A stretch of 64,000 nt of DNA from Eutypa lata (lineage: Eukaryota > Ascomycota > Sordariomycetes > Xylariales > Diatrypaceae). Below are positions 1-13,244 of the stretch, in pieces. The stretch lies in the NCBI GenBank assembly GCA_022661535.1, contig JAKULF010000004.1:124001-188000 (forward strand), given 5' to 3'. A program made the position numbers and the translations under genes. The notes beneath the pieces were generated by a model. That model had not been told where the DNA came from and did no database searches. It worked only from the letters and a program-made list of their open reading frames with translations. Position 1 is the stretch's first letter; each line of letters starts with the position of its first letter.

Positions 1-858
1 GCAAGCTAGCGTAGTACCTTCAAAACGTAGTTAAGCACCCTTTGCTAGCTTCCACAAGACCAAACGTCACTCATCTAGCGTTCTTCGATTCGTCTAGTCC
101 GAGATTGGATGAGCTGGTTGGTGATACTCCTACGAGGACCAGGTAAGAATTCAAGTTTCGGCCTGTGTAGAAACATCGGTTGTTCTTCAGATTTCTTATC
201 TTTATGCGTCTTTGGACCAATTATACATCATTATTATAGGCTAGACACGTCTACCTTGCGAACTGTAGCTATAAGTGACGACCAGCTACTCTAGCGGTAT
301 AACTAGGACTTCATAAGGGGTTTATTTCTGATCTTAATCGATTTGCTAATTAGCTAATAAACAGTTGAGTGTTACAGAAGCTCAGGGGCAATAGAGTAGA
401 CAAGCAGCGATGAACACAGCTTTACCTTAGGGTCCAATCTGCCGGGTGATATTCTTTATGCATATAACTGGCAGCGGATGAAATATTTGCTACCCTATCA
501 CAGCAAAGTTGCCCCTTCTACTCTGATTGCAATATGTCTATTATGGTCATGTCAGTATCCCCTAGTATATCGATATGGTAACCCGGTCTTCACCCTTCGC
601 ATCATAGCAGCTGAAATCGGGTAGAAAACACTGTAGAGTCTCGATGGGGAAAAGAAACGGAAAAGCTCATCATACCTTTCCCCTAGCTATTATGTTCAGC
701 CTTATCTACGAAAAGACACCTTTTCGTTCTATCTATCGTTGGCTGCGATGAGAATACGAATGGGGGGATCGGCGTGAGCTTAAAGATTACTCAAGTATTT
801 GACTACCCTTTCATTCTTTGCGGGGTTTCCTCGCAGTGGTGAAAACACTGTGATCTTG
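1..858. other. left-edge spacer, no gene recognised
   Basis: No reading frame here looks like a conserved protein. Base composition is mixed and there is no strong repeat. It lies downstream of the minus-strand methyltransferase, so its right part may hold that gene's 3' untranslated region. Confidence 0.5.
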
Positions 859-2282
859 TCAGCCGAACTCGAAATAAGGCAGGCATGGGACAAACTCCGT
901 ACCCTTGAAGATATGTCTTGGTATTAGGATCAGCAATATCGCGAAGGACGCGCTCAATATCGGCGTCAGTAGCTGTCTGGGTCGATTCATTACTAGCAGA
1001 TAACCGAGGTGCATGGTTCTCTTCTTGAATATTAGCGTTTGAACATGCTGGTCACACTTTCCAACAAGGCGGGTGCGAGTGTCGACACCGAAACCTGCGG
1101 GCTCTCGCTCGCCCCTGTCAAGTATCAAGTAGAGCAGATATACGTACGAAACCAAGGCAAGACCATTGCAGTTGCCAGTTTTTCCCGGGCTCTCAACTTC
1201 TTATCCCTAGGCCAGCGGCCAAGGGGGATTATCTCCGTCTGCTGGGCGACCTTCTCGAAGCCCTCGTCGTGTAACCAGCCGGGAAGTCGAGGCGCGGGAT
1301 CGAAAATTGTGCCGACATTAGCAGCCATCTGCTGGAACAGCTTGGTTAGGTTTGGCGTTATCTCGTCCTCTCCGAATTTGCCGTCGAAGTCCAGCACCTT
1401 GCCCCTGATATCGGTGATCTCGAACAGGCCCCCAGGCTTCAACTTTTCGAACGCCTGAGCCGCCAGGGCCGGCCAATCCCGTATCATACCGGCTAAGGCT
1501 CGAACCTGGATAAAGTCGACGGTACCCGGCTCTATGCCCCAAGGCGTCTCGACGTCAGCGATCTCGAACCTTACATTTTCGGGCACCAGCCTGGCTTGGA
1601 TAGGCGCTATATCCATTCCGATGATAGTCGCTCCGGGATACCTGGCTGCCATCTCGACAGCCCAGCGGCCAGTTCCGGTGCCGATATCTAGTATTACTTG
1701 GACGTCATGAGGAATTCTGGTCTGCGGGCATCCTAAGTTAGTTACCGACGACTTCAATGCGATCCATCCACATAATGCGAGCTACCTAATGAAAGCTATC
1801 GGGGGTGATAGGCAGACCTCCCCAGTGAAACGATGTGCAAGCCGGCAAAGTCAAGTAAACCAACCCAGGGATCCAGCAAAGAAATTCACCTAGCAACGCA
1901 TTCAAGCAGGCTATCATGAGTGCTAGTATGAGCATCGCAACAAGGAATACGCAGAAAATGAGCGACACGAACTCACCACAGTCAATTCACCATCAAGACA
2001 CACCCTTAAGAGTCGATGAAGAGAATCTAAACGACGCTGCTCGGTTTCGTCGAAAGGTAAGAAGATGTTACCAGCCGAATAGTAGGGACGGCCGTACGCC
2101 GCGGCGTACTGGCTGGTGAGAGATTCCTGATCCGCCGAAATGACGGACTCGGTCTCGCCAGAAGGACCGGTTTCAGAAGGCGGTTCCTGAGATGATAATA
2201 AGACGGCGCTCATTAGCGTGAAAGGCATATAATAAGTAATGTCACTTACCCCTGATTGCCCCTCGCGATCTGGAGGGCTCAT
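859..2282 (-). CDS. LaeA-like SAM-dependent methyltransferase, 3' end unresolved (possible pseudogene)
   Basis: A class I methyltransferase of the fungal LaeA-like family; these use S-adenosylmethionine and often sit near secondary-metabolism genes. Proposed exons are 2282-2250, 2186-1977 and 1721 leftward, with introns 2249-2187 and 1976-1722. Exon 2 carries the family's N-terminal signature (YGRPYYSAGNIFLPFDETEQ followed by an LDGEL segment). Exon 3 opens with the SAM-binding glycine loop VILDIGTGTGRW and later has the motif LKPGGLFEITD. The frame of exon 3 closes at 1125. A 53-nt GTACGT...CCCGCAG intron near 1145-1093 would continue the protein to 859, but coding character then seems to switch to a third frame near 1030. 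The C-terminus is therefore either mis-modelled or frameshifted. Family membership is solid; an intact product is not. Confidence 0.6.
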
Positions 2283-5200
2283 TATCGTGGTGGTGTATCA
2301 GTTCCGATCGGATATCCGTAAATGAAGGAATGCACCTGGAAACGGACCCGAAGCTCAGCGGCACATCCTCAAAGAACAAAGAGGACTACTACGGAGGTGT
2401 GATGCAGCAGCACTAATAACGTTCTCCTGCTCCGAATTCGATTCCATGAAGAATATAGGGATAAGCCGAACCTTCTCCCTCTCTCACCCTGCTTGGTTGT
2501 CTAACAAACGCCGGGAGCGGACGTATCAGATTGGATCACCCGGCACGGTAGAAATCTGCAATGCAACGGCGCGAAATTACAGGGTCGGGTTTCTCTAAGT
2601 TGCGGATCGAGGAATTTCTCGCAGCGGGACCCTCGGCAGATCGCTTTTTCGACGGCCGAAATAGGAAGAAAGAACAAATGGAGAGTCAGTTCTTGTCCTG
2701 CCTTTTTTTTTTCTCTCTTCTTCTTTTCTTTTCTCGGCTTGAATGGCCTTGACCTTTCGGGCGGCTCTTATACGTTGCATGCATCCGGAGTGACAAAACA
2801 TGCGCCCCGGGAATCCAATCGCGCCATCATCATGCACGTTGGTTCCCTATACAGATCATGGTGCAGAAGGCGATGGTGATATGCTGCGAACGAGGATCCA
2901 TACATAGTCTAATACATACATACGTACGTACGCACATCCACATATACATACATACACTCACACAAGGTGGCCTACCTAGATGTATACAGAGTGGACTATG
3001 CGGGCAGACGGGAGACAACAGCGTCGTAGCGCTTGTGAGGTGCTTTGTTGGAGCCCCGAGTAAGGGAAAACGCCGGGCGTCTAAGTGTTAGCGTTCTGCA
3101 ACATGAAAAAAAAAAAAATGAATGGAATCCTACGAATCCTGGCGTCTGCTCATCAGATTGTCGTCTTGGCTACAGTTTACTTACATAGTTAGGGACGGTG
3201 GACAGGTAGGGTAAGCGTCCTGCAGCTGGAGGAGAAATAGCGGAAAGTGGGCTGTTATAATAGCTAAGCTCTATATAAGTTAGTGCTAGGTGGAGGTGAG
3301 AGGATCTGGGCAGCGACCCTTACTGGAGGGTTTTAGACTGCCACGTTGTAACTCGTCAACGCCCTGTAGGTATATGCAGTAAGTATGTCCCACAGAGACC
3401 TTGTGTCTCGTGCCCTAACGAGGTAGATAAAGAAAGACTTGCATACGACTAGGTAAGTAGTTACCTAGTTAGTTAGTTACCAGCATACGCACAAATTTTG
3501 AATGTCGCAGTTCTATAGTGCATACAGCCCAATGCCGAGACATTATGACTGTTATACTGTATCGCTGAATTGTCGAATAGTTGCAATATAGTTAGTTATA
3601 ACAGAACCTATGGAACAATAGCTATAAAGAAACGTAGAATGATGGTAGAACGTTAGCGGAACGATAACAGTTGATTTGACTGCAGCCCTAATAACGTCAA
3701 GTTAGACCCGCTTCCTAGATTTTGTGGTTCTGTGGTCTATGAAGTCTGTTTCTTGAGGTATGGAACCTCTGTACTGATATAGTCCTGATATAGTCCTGAT
3801 ATCCTATTTGTTCTATACGTGTTGTACCACCCATTAGTCCTATCTTTGCCTCGTCATGCAGTTTAAGGATGCTCGCTCACCTGCTTCATTATTACTTGCC
3901 TTGAGAGTCGACCAACCAGCGGATATGCATGTACGAAGTGCGATAGTAATCATGGGTCGGGTCTGTGTGCGGGCCTTGGTGAAAAAAACGGCGTTTCTAA
4001 CTACTTATGTAACTAGACAGAAATTGGTGGACCGTCCCGTTGACCGTTGGGGACATCCTAGTAGTGAGGGTATATGCATATTTCCATGATCTTAACGCAC
4101 AAGGAAGTGAAAATCGAGAACTTGTTGCCAAGAGGATAGAAGTACGAAGTAACTATGGAGAGCTAGACAGCAGGACCAACTGACGCAGCGAGGCAACTTT
4201 GATACCTAGATGAACTGCGAAGTGATTAAGCATATGTATAAAAGTGAACGCCATTTTGGGATCGATATTACAGTTTAACCTGAGCAGATCATGTACGTGC
4301 AACATCCCTATGTACACTCGAGAATACTTCGGCTCAAATCAAACGAGTTATAAGTGATCTGCAGTCTAGTACCATGTAGCGTAACGGGTTGATCCGTAAG
4401 ATTCTTAAGATAATACTGAGCGATCATTACATAGTTACAGGTATTAGTTGAAGCACTGCAAGGTTAATCAAGGTTAATAACGGGACTGCTTACATTTTCT
4501 TATCCTGTCGTGATGATCACCCGGGAAGGAGCCCGGAACTGACCAGAAAAGAGAGAAGAGCTTATTCATCCGGCCCGAGACAGCTCAAGTGAGTGAAGAG
4601 TTGAGGTCCTGTCATCGGTAAGTGCGTAAGTTTGAAGTATGCAGTTTCCGATCATCCATACCCGTAACCCTTTTTCTCCTTTGATACGTTTACCCGAGAC
4701 AAGATACATATTCAGAATTGAACGATTTTTTAAACTTTTTTTTTTCTCTCTTTCAATCAACTCACATGCACGTTTCGTTTCAGCGCCTCTTCCTTGTCGG
4801 CGTGGCTTGGTTACACTGCCTAGATGAGGTAGGTATGTAGTAGCCGCAAGAAGCCCTACTGCAGAAAATCTTACCACGTGCGCCCGCCGAAGCGGAAGGG
4901 CGATGACGCTACTAGTGTATTCCTAATTGACAGACAGGCCCCCTCGTGGTGTCAGGACAGGGGTCGCGGTTAGCAGAACCCCAGCCAAGTCTAACTACCT
5001 ACATCTATGTAGCGTTTATGATCTACATACACGTATGTACATGCATGTCAACGCGCGCACACGCACACATAAGGTGGTTAATATATATCTAAGTAACGTT
5101 AGATGTATGTATATCTGACCTTGCAGAGACGCATCTGGATGCATTAAGCGCGGGCTTATTATGATGAGGGTTTGCAGTTTCACGTGAGATGGAGAGAAGT

Positions 5201-8200
5201 TTAAGAAGCTTTGTGCGATAAGAGAACTTCGGTCGTCATGAGTAAGAGTAATATCGTTCAACTGTCGAAGAGCCTTCAATATCAAGATAATATTCTATTT
5301 AAAGGAACTCTAGATATTCAGCCCCATTAGAGCATATATCTAGTTACCTACCTAAGGTAGGTAGGTAGTATAGGTATGTATGTAGGTAGTTTAGCAAGTT
5401 TAACAAAATTTTATCAAAACCCTTCCCTTAATATGTCGGCAGGAAATGTCCGATGCCAAGGCCGACACAGATCCCGATTATAATCATCGCCATTATCGGG
5501 CGCGGGCGAAGCCGACCTGCTCCCGCGCTACGCCGTAGCTAACTCTCCCCACTTTAGGGCAGCGTATGAGTGAGTAGGTGCTTCGAGATGACTGGCTTGC
5601 TATCAGAGAAGGAGGATTTGCCCAGAATCCTGTCTTATATTTGTCAGAAGGGTATCTTCATGTGCTGTTCACATGAACACCTCGAGCCGCTCCCAAAGCC
5701 AGTAATGGTCTGAAGCTCTAGTGTCACTGGATCATTGCCTATAAGAGGGGGATCTGAAGTGGCGTACTCCGATATATAGAGTATTTCAACTTGCTATGTC
5801 ATGGCATACCCTTCTATACGGATTACGGGTCTCTTCTTAGGCCTCACTATAGAAGATGCTCACGCCTTCGACGCCTATTAGAATGGCCTTGGTCTCCCAC
5901 GGCGGTATGAGAGTCGGTTATGTAGCATCACACCGACTATGTTGGACTGAATAAACGCCCCATCTGCAGACTAGAGCTATACGATATAGACTTTGAGTTT
6001 ACAGAAGTTCCTTGGCTTTCATTATTCAAGGTATTCGAGATAGCCTCCCTTACCTCTACAATATTGAACTTTTCTATAAGGCAAGCGAAACCATCATCTA
6101 CATAGTGAGGGGTTAGAACGGTGAGGATCCAAAAATTACGTAGAAGCAATGTATCCAAGGTCATGGCGTAACTAGCCGGTCCGAGGGACAACATCTGGTG
6201 CCGAGAGGTGTTGGCTGCAGTGCCAGTTAACTTAACGGTGACCTATTGTTACATCATAGTAAAGCTTGTCTAAGTCTGCATGTAGAGGGGTTTTCTTCCC
6301 TACCCAGGCGTTGGATAAACCGGTTGGGTGTCTGCCCAGAGTGAGTTCCTATTGGGAAATCCGGAAGCCCGTCCTTCGCATCCTTCACAACTTCCAGAGG
6401 GCGTGAATGGTTAGAACTCCACTCGCTGATATAGCTACTAGTAGTATTGTTCTACCTAAGGGAGTGTCACAAGCATGAGGTTGGAGTCTATTACGTTGTG
6501 AGTAGGTGGGCTTTTGTCTATGAGTATCTTCGTTAAGGATGTGTGAACGGCACCAACGCATCATTATTATATTAGTTGTTAGCTTTGAGATAGTGAAAAT
6601 GGGATAATAATACCATTACTTAAACTCCATGCATGACCTCTCTGCCCCATGGTCGTTGGACACGCAAGCTGGGTTCGGGAAATCATGATTTTAGGCGCCT
6701 ATTAGTTAGATAGTTAGGCCCTCTTGTCCTTGGCGTAATGTCGCCGTCGTCTAACACTGTCAACCTGTAAAGAACCTTGGACTTTCCGTTGGTAAGGAGT
6801 ATAGCATTATAATACCTATGCACTATTGGGGTCTTCTCACTATTCGCGGCCTAAGTATGCTTGGATGGGCGCAGCTCTGATCGATGACTGGATGGACATG
6901 ACGACGGATACACCGGAAACTAGGAAACGATGTAGTAGTCAGGCCAATTCCTACTCAGGGTTGGACACATGTATATCGCGATTGGTACCAGCCAAGGATA
7001 TTTTCAACTGCAGGGCCATTTCGCGAGTTATCAAGGCTGTGACTACCGGAAGACCGGGCATTCTCGTAGAACTCTGCTTCATATTAGCAACTTAAGGCGA
7101 GTGTAAAAGATATCTTATTTGAACAGGCTGAGTTGAAGCCTAGGTCTAGCATGATACATGTTAGAAGCAATGACAAGCACATTGTTATGTCTATCGGCGG
7201 TCCCCAACCAGTTCAAATAGGCAGGACATCGGTGAGAGAAAAGGGGCTCCACCCATCAGCTCTCATGTACTTACAAGCTATACCGCGCAGTCCCACGAAG
7301 CAGTTAATCACGAATTAAACTTAGTTAACTAAGTATATCTAACTGCTTAGCCGATCTGCGGATCACTCCCTAGGAACCATGTACGTAGCAATCCGGGTGG
7401 AGGACCCGGGCCTGTGCTTTGTAACAGACCTCTGTTTCTTCGTATCTCACGATGCAACCCTAACGCCAACTGCCAATTCAGTCACCTTGCATGGGGTTTT
7501 TTTAATGCATTCGGCGCATTAAACAAGCCCAACTAGAAGAGCTGAATTGCGTTATAGCTGTACATAGGAGCCAGCGAGTCTTCAGGAGATGCGTGTACCC
7601 ACATACTCGGGATACCCATGTTGTTGTCTACCTATACGGTGGTGAATATCATTCCGGTAGAGACTTAATAAGTCACAGCAGCACTAGATAGATTTTCGAC
7701 GAACATAGCCAAGCTCCCCTGGTTAACTTAAACAGGGCGTTACCAATCTAATAATCGCCAAGGGTGTCCACAGCAAACGATGCCCCTGTCATTCAGGGCT
7801 TCGTTGCACACCCCGGCTTCGACGGCAGACACAAATGACAGTTGGCAACTTGGTGATGACCAGGAAAAGATCTCTTTACGGGTTTCCTCGAAAAAACAGC
7901 TTTTAACTAAAAGACTTTGAACCAAGGCAAGAAACCCTAGTCAGACTAACTGTAGCCCTTAGAGTATTGTACCGGAGCCGCACAAGGCTGCGAATAGCCC
8001 CTTAATAAGTCCCTCGGTCTACTCATCGATCTCAATCAGACAATGGACCATAACTCATTCTTCTCCCATATCTTGCATAAAGCCACCATATCCACAATTT
8101 ACTTTTCGGTTGCTTTCTAAATTTTGGTTGTCGTCGACATATCGAAGCAGCTGCGCAGATAGGTTCTGGTAAATATCCTTACGCTCTAATTCTGGGGACA

Positions 8201-10167
8201 CCCCCCGCCGGGCCAAAGATAAAACGCGAACAAAAATTATCTCAACTATTAATCGGCAGAGACATCTCTCTCTCTCCATATGTTCAAGACCATTGAAACG
8301 CTTTTTTGGTTAGGCGTTTGGAGGCTGTGCTTGTGTCGAACGTGCAATTCCATCAAGTCGTTCAATAATCTAATATCAGATCGGTCAAAATGTCACTCCA
8401 TGCCTTTGACGAGGTAACCGGGATATGGCGCTGATGAGGCTGGATTGGAAACGCCTTCATATATTGGACATAGCCTTAGGCAGTGTAGGTGAGAAGAGTC
8501 CCATTCGAGGGTCACATACCGACAGATATATGCAAAGCATTCTACAATGCAACATAGCCCCTTCTTACATCAAACCGAGTATACAGACTTGAGGTGTGCG
8601 TAAAGTGTCCCAGTAAATAAGCATAATGTATGCTGGGAACCCCTTGGCCACTCTCTGGACTTTGCCCTGCCATTGCCATTTGGTCTCTAAGGTTCTAGTA
8701 AGACTCTCGTTTGGGCTTGATCCAAGTCAGCTTCGTGCATTAGATTCAGGCACATACTGAGGCTTTCGCTAATCTTGACTTCGACTTTAGCATTATTCAA
8801 CACAATGTCCCGCTTCAAACATCAGCCTAACGTCAGTGACCTACCACCTTTCACCATACGTCTAATGGAGAAGCCATACATCAGGTTCAGGCGCTGATTT
8901 GATACGTGCGAGCTTGAGAAGGGGAAGGGAAAGCCCATTGTCGCACTCATAGCACGAGGGAAATAGCTTCTGGGGTATTCAAGTTGTCCAGAGCCGGTTC
9001 ATACACGACAGTGAGACTGCGAATGTTTATGGGGATAGAGAACCGAGTAATACCGGCTGACTTTCTCAGTCGTCGTTACCCCTATTCCCCGCCATTCAGG
9101 CTCGCAGGCTATCGGGTACATATATCAGTCCTAATCAACTCATCCCCTCCATGTTTCATTCCAGTTCAAGGTAACTAAGCATTTGGAAGATTCAAACTTG
9201 CACGCCAACTTGGGATATAGGTTTCTACGTACTGTGCCAGAGGGTACGAGCTCACAAGCGTGGGCGGTCAAGCTTCTAGTAGTGCAGTGTTACTCCGAAG
9301 GACCAAGGCGAACGGGTTTACATAGGTAGTTACTAGATATCGCCCAGAAGTTGGACTACATATAACCATAGAACAACAATGTTCTATGTACAAAGAGAAA
9401 GAGCCGATGATGAGCAACGTGCAATGACGTTCTGTGATCCGGGCGATTGGTGTCCACCAGAGGAATACCCAACCGGTCCACTTCAGCCAGCTAACGAACA
9501 CTTCAGAACGAGGCAACAGTCGATTATAACCTTACACTAACTATCCTACATCAAGCCCTCCCCGCCTACACATGATCGTGGGCTTGCTTCCCTTACGTAC
9601 GTATGGAGCCTCTTGACTAATAACAACTCCGGGGTTCTTTAACTAGCGCATCCGAATTCCGTCATCCGTCATCCGCGATCCGAAAAAAACACACACCAAC
9701 ACTCATCCACTTCGAGCCGACTATTCCACATGGCACCGCATCTAAGCGACTGCAAAAAAGGGCCATCATACCTAGGTAGGTACTTACGTATGGCATCTCC
9801 CCAACCACCACCAACCAACATCGAGAACTGTCGGTGTGTGTATGTATAGTTATGCGGTGTCGTGGAAAACGGATGGACGGACGGACGATGGATGGCGGTG
9901 GGTCGGGAGAACTCCGAGAATTCAGGGGGTCCACTGGCTTTGGTCCGTCGTCAGCAAAACAAGCAAGCAAGCAACCGAGCAGGAAAGTACGGGAACATGG
10001 GAATAGAATGTCTACGGACTCTCTCTCTTTAAGAGCTGAGGATGTTTCCTCTCTTATTCTCATACTCTGCTTAGGAGTTCCAGCTCTACGTGTATCCCTA
10101 TCCCCCTGAGTGTTCTTCAAGTCCATACACATACACACGCATCCAGTTCCAAGCTTTCATCGTAGAC
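2283..10167. other. long gene-poor region
   Basis: About 7.9 kb without a recognisable gene. The open frames are short, lack family motifs and are often interrupted. Visible structure is limited to short simple repeats: CATA/CGTA runs near 2918-2957, a poly-T tract near 2702-2725, and short TACC/GGTA runs including a hairpin at 5341-5395. Decayed coding DNA may be present between 5.9 and 9.5 kb, but no family could be assigned. The last few hundred bases are the promoter and 5' leader of the dioxygenase gene. Confidence 0.5.
5341..5395. repeat. TACC/GGTA inverted and direct short repeat
   Basis: TACCTACCT is followed after one base by its reverse complement AGGTAGGTA, giving a near-perfect 9-bp-arm hairpin. 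Further GGTA/TGTA units follow on the right. The same tetranucleotide recurs throughout the spacers of this window. Confidence 0.7.
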
Positions 10168-11564
10168 ATGTCTCCCTACATCGATCTTTGCGAAAGGGAC
10201 GAGACGTCTAGGTCTAATATCTTGCTCCAAGAGCATGACATCTCAGACAACGGGTTTCTTCCCCAGGAAGCTCCGTTAAGCCGGTTACCCGATCTCATGT
10301 ACACACCTTGGGAGAACATCTTGTCACAGCTCCCCGAACTTCTCAAGAGCAGAGATCTTCGTCATTCGATAGGCGAACTAGACGTCCTATCGACGAAGGG
10401 GTTGCGTACACACGAAGAATGGCGCAGAGCCTACGTCGTCCTGTCGTTCCTTGCCCACGGCTACATATGGGGAGGCGATAAGGCATCCGAGGTTCGTCTT
10501 AGTCTTCTGGCTGCTGATATGGTACGACTGCTCAACACAGACACCCAGATTCTAACATACTCTAGACCCTCCCACCAGCAATCTCGATACCATACCTCGA
10601 AGTCTCAGAGCATCTCCGTCTCCCACCGGTCGCGACCTACGCGTCACTAAATCTATGGAACTTCGCGACGTCTGCCAGCGGCGACTTCTCGGACCTGGAC
10701 AGCCTAAACTCGCTGCACACCTTCAGCGGCACGGAAGACGAGTCGTGGTTCTACTGCCTATCCGTGGCGATGGAATGCCAGGGCGCACACATCATCCCCG
10801 TCATGCTCGACGCGATAGAAGCAATACCGCGCCGCGACTTTCTGACCATCGCCCGTAGCTTGGACGAGCTGAGGGCCTGCATAGAGAATCTGGGGCGACT
10901 GCTGGAGCGCATGCACGAGAAATGCGACCCGATGGTGTTCTACCATCAGATACGCCCGTACCTAGCGGGCAGCAAGAACGCGGAGAATATGGGTCTTCCA
11001 AACGGGGTATTCTACGATGAGGGACACGGTAGAGGGACCTGGAGGCAGTTGAGAGGCGGCAGTAACGGGCAGAGCTCGCTCATTCAGTTTCTCGATGTCG
11101 TTCTGGGAGTCGAACATACCTCAGCCGGGAATGAAAGCGCCTCGACAGAGACGAACCGCAGACAAATGAGCTATCATGAAGAGGTGCGCGCATATATGCC
11201 AGAACCACATCGCAGGTTCCTCAAGCACGTTTCTCGCATGGATAGCTTAAAAGACTTCGCCCGACAGCAGCCGGCGACGTCGGGCGAACAGCGCCGAATG
11301 CAGCAGGCGTTCCGAGACGCTACGTTGGCTCTGGCGGAGTTCAGAAGTAAACACATGCAGATGGTGACGAGGTACATCGTCGTGCCATCAAGAAGACAGC
11401 GCGATGCTGCTGCCAATCTGGTTACACCATGCTCTAAAGTACCGACGACACAGAAAAAGACTGGATTGACTGGGACAGGAGGTACGGATTTAATACCCTT
11501 TTTAAAACAGACTCGGGAGGAGACGCTACTAGCAGGTGGGATTACGAGAGAGGCTGTGAGGTAA
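10168..11564 (+). CDS. BNA2: indoleamine 2,3-dioxygenase
   Basis: A heme enzyme that opens the indole ring of tryptophan with O2 to give N-formylkynurenine, the first step of the kynurenine route to NAD. Two exons, 10168-10491 and 10566-11564, are joined by a 74-nt GTTCGT...CTCTAG intron in phase 0 and give about 439 residues, a normal length for a fungal IDO. Motifs in order are HDISDNGFLP near the N-terminus, HGYIWGGDK at the end of exon 1, then LPPA, IRPYLAGS, LPNGVFYDEG, GGSNGQSSLIQFLDVVLG and YMPEPHRRFL. FRSKHMQMVTRYIV contains the proximal heme ligand histidine, about residue 371. The start is the first in-frame ATG that fits the family. The gene converges on a quinolinate phosphoribosyltransferase of the same pathway 0.7 kb away. 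It may be the housekeeping copy or a cluster paralogue. Confidence 0.93.
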
Positions 11565-12243
11565 CTGCGGGAAGCGCTAAGATATCCTTCTTCATATAGG
11601 ACATCATAAGCTCTTGTATTTGGACGATCATGAGTAGATTTGCTGAGGTATTGTCAACAGCATATATACCCTTCTTTCTTAGTTTTCTCCATTCTTTTAT
11701 TTATTTATAAAGCGACATACATTCAATGTACATAGAAATTGTTAAGCAAGCCCAAGATCAGTGCTTTAAAGAATGATCTCATATTTTTGAAGTGGGACAC
11801 GTCCACTGGAGAGATGGAATAGCACTGTAGTTCACCCACATCAACGTCATTCTGCATCATTTCTCTGACATAATATCTCTAGCAGTTGGATATGGAGATG
11901 TTGCTTGGCTACATATATATTGGGTGGATTAATCAAATCTTGGGAAGAAAGACAGGGAAGTCCACACAAGATGATAAATCATGATGAGAACAGGGTGGGA
12001 TAGTTACTGGAGAATAATTCAAAGGTAAATTCAACTTGAAGAAGAAGAAGAAGCAGTTCCTAGGCGAAAGTTATTAGCCGATTTTTGTACGGAGTATCTC
12101 TTTTAACTATGTACACCCTCCCTGCCTGACCAAGGTCTAAGCATCCGAAAGTCATGTGACAACAATGAAGCTATTCTCTCATCACGTCGTTGAACATAAT
12201 CTACAAGCGAGCTGAATATTTTCTATGCGAGGACGTTTACCGA
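11565..12243. other. convergent intergenic spacer
   Basis: A 679-bp stretch between the 3' ends of the dioxygenase (plus strand) and the QPRTase (minus strand). It must hold both 3' untranslated regions. A short GAA run sits near 12038-12051. No gene is seen. Confidence 0.7.
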
Positions 12244-13244
12244 TCATGTTGCCGGACTCTGGCCTTGGTTGATCTTGAGAGAGAAGTCGACGTGCGGGGT
12301 GCCTTGGTGAATCGAGCTAGTAGAGATGATATCGATGTCTAACATATTGTTAGCAGTGTTCTTAGGGAGATCGGATCACCCCTTTTCTTTCCAATTGCCT
12401 TCCAGAATAACCTACCATTGTTAGCATAGTCGAAGACGTTGTCCTCGCGCAAGCCGCCGCTAACCTCGATGAGGAACTCGCGCTTGCCCTTCCACTTGGC
12501 CCTCAGGCTCTTCGCGGCGACCTTGACGCCGTCTCCGGTGAAGTTGTCGAGCATGACGACGTCGGCGCCGGCGGCGATGGCCTCGTCGGCCTCGTCCTCG
12601 TTCTGGACCTCGACCTCGATCTTCAGCGCGAACCCGGCCACCATCTTGGCCGTGGTGACGGCCTCGGTGATGGACCCCCGGCTCCACACGTGGTTGTCCT
12701 TCAGCATGATCATGCTGCTCAGGTCCATGCGGTGCGTGTCGGCCCCGCCCACCAGCATGCCGTACTTCTCCACGAGCCGGAACCCGGGCGTCGTCTTCCG
12801 CGTCCCGGCCAGGATCCCCTCGTACCCCGCGCTCCGCAGGCTCAGCAGCAGGTCCCGGCTGACGGTGGCGATGCCCGAGCAGCGCGCGAGCAGGTTCAGC
12901 CCCACCCGCTCGCCGAGCAGCAGGCCGCGCGCCGGCCCCGTCACCGTCGCTACCTTCGTCTTGCCGGATCCGTCTTTCGGCCGGTTGACGTAGCTGCCCT
13001 CGACGGCGTGCCACTCGACGGTGCACCCGCACTGCTTGAATATCTCGTTGAAGAATGGGATCCCTGCTATGATTCCGGCGCTCTTGCCCCACAGCGTCGC
13101 GGTCCGCTCGTGCTCGCCTACCACAAAGCCCGCATAGTCGTACGACGGCGTGTCTTCGGCGAGCCAGGAGGTGATTTGGGTCTTCCAGCTGGGGGGTAGG
13201 AGATGCTCGAGGGAGCCGTGGTAGATCGGTTGGTCTTTATGCAT
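12244..13244 (-). CDS. BNA6: nicotinate-nucleotide pyrophosphorylase [carboxylating] (quinolinate phosphoribosyltransferase)
   Basis: Converts quinolinate and PRPP to nicotinate mononucleotide, CO2 and pyrophosphate, the last dedicated step of de novo NAD synthesis from tryptophan. Exon 1 is 13244-12416 and exon 2 is 12338-12244; a 77-nt GTAGGT...GTTAG intron joins them in phase 1, giving 307 residues, the usual length. Family motifs include AGTRKTTPGFRLVEKYG (substrate-binding Arg-Lys), HRMDLSSMIMLKDNH, EVEVQNEDEADEAIAAGAD, VMLDNF and the barrel-closing segment DIDIISTSS near the C-terminus, which is found only after splicing. Third codon positions are strongly GC-rich, so long artefact frames appear on the opposite strand. 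It converges with BNA2 and diverges from a Zn2Cys6 regulator, which makes co-regulation plausible but unproven. Confidence 0.95.

Noticed and set aside
10492..10655. Frame change in the dioxygenase suggesting a broken gene
   Set aside because: A 74-nt intron (10492-10565) in phase 0 restores the conserved LPPAISIPYLEVSEHL segment.
12439..13199. Open frames of 169-210 codons overlapping the QPRTase gene
   Set aside because: Arg/Ala/Pro-biased artefacts of GC-rich third positions; only the minus-strand QPRTase frame has conserved motifs.
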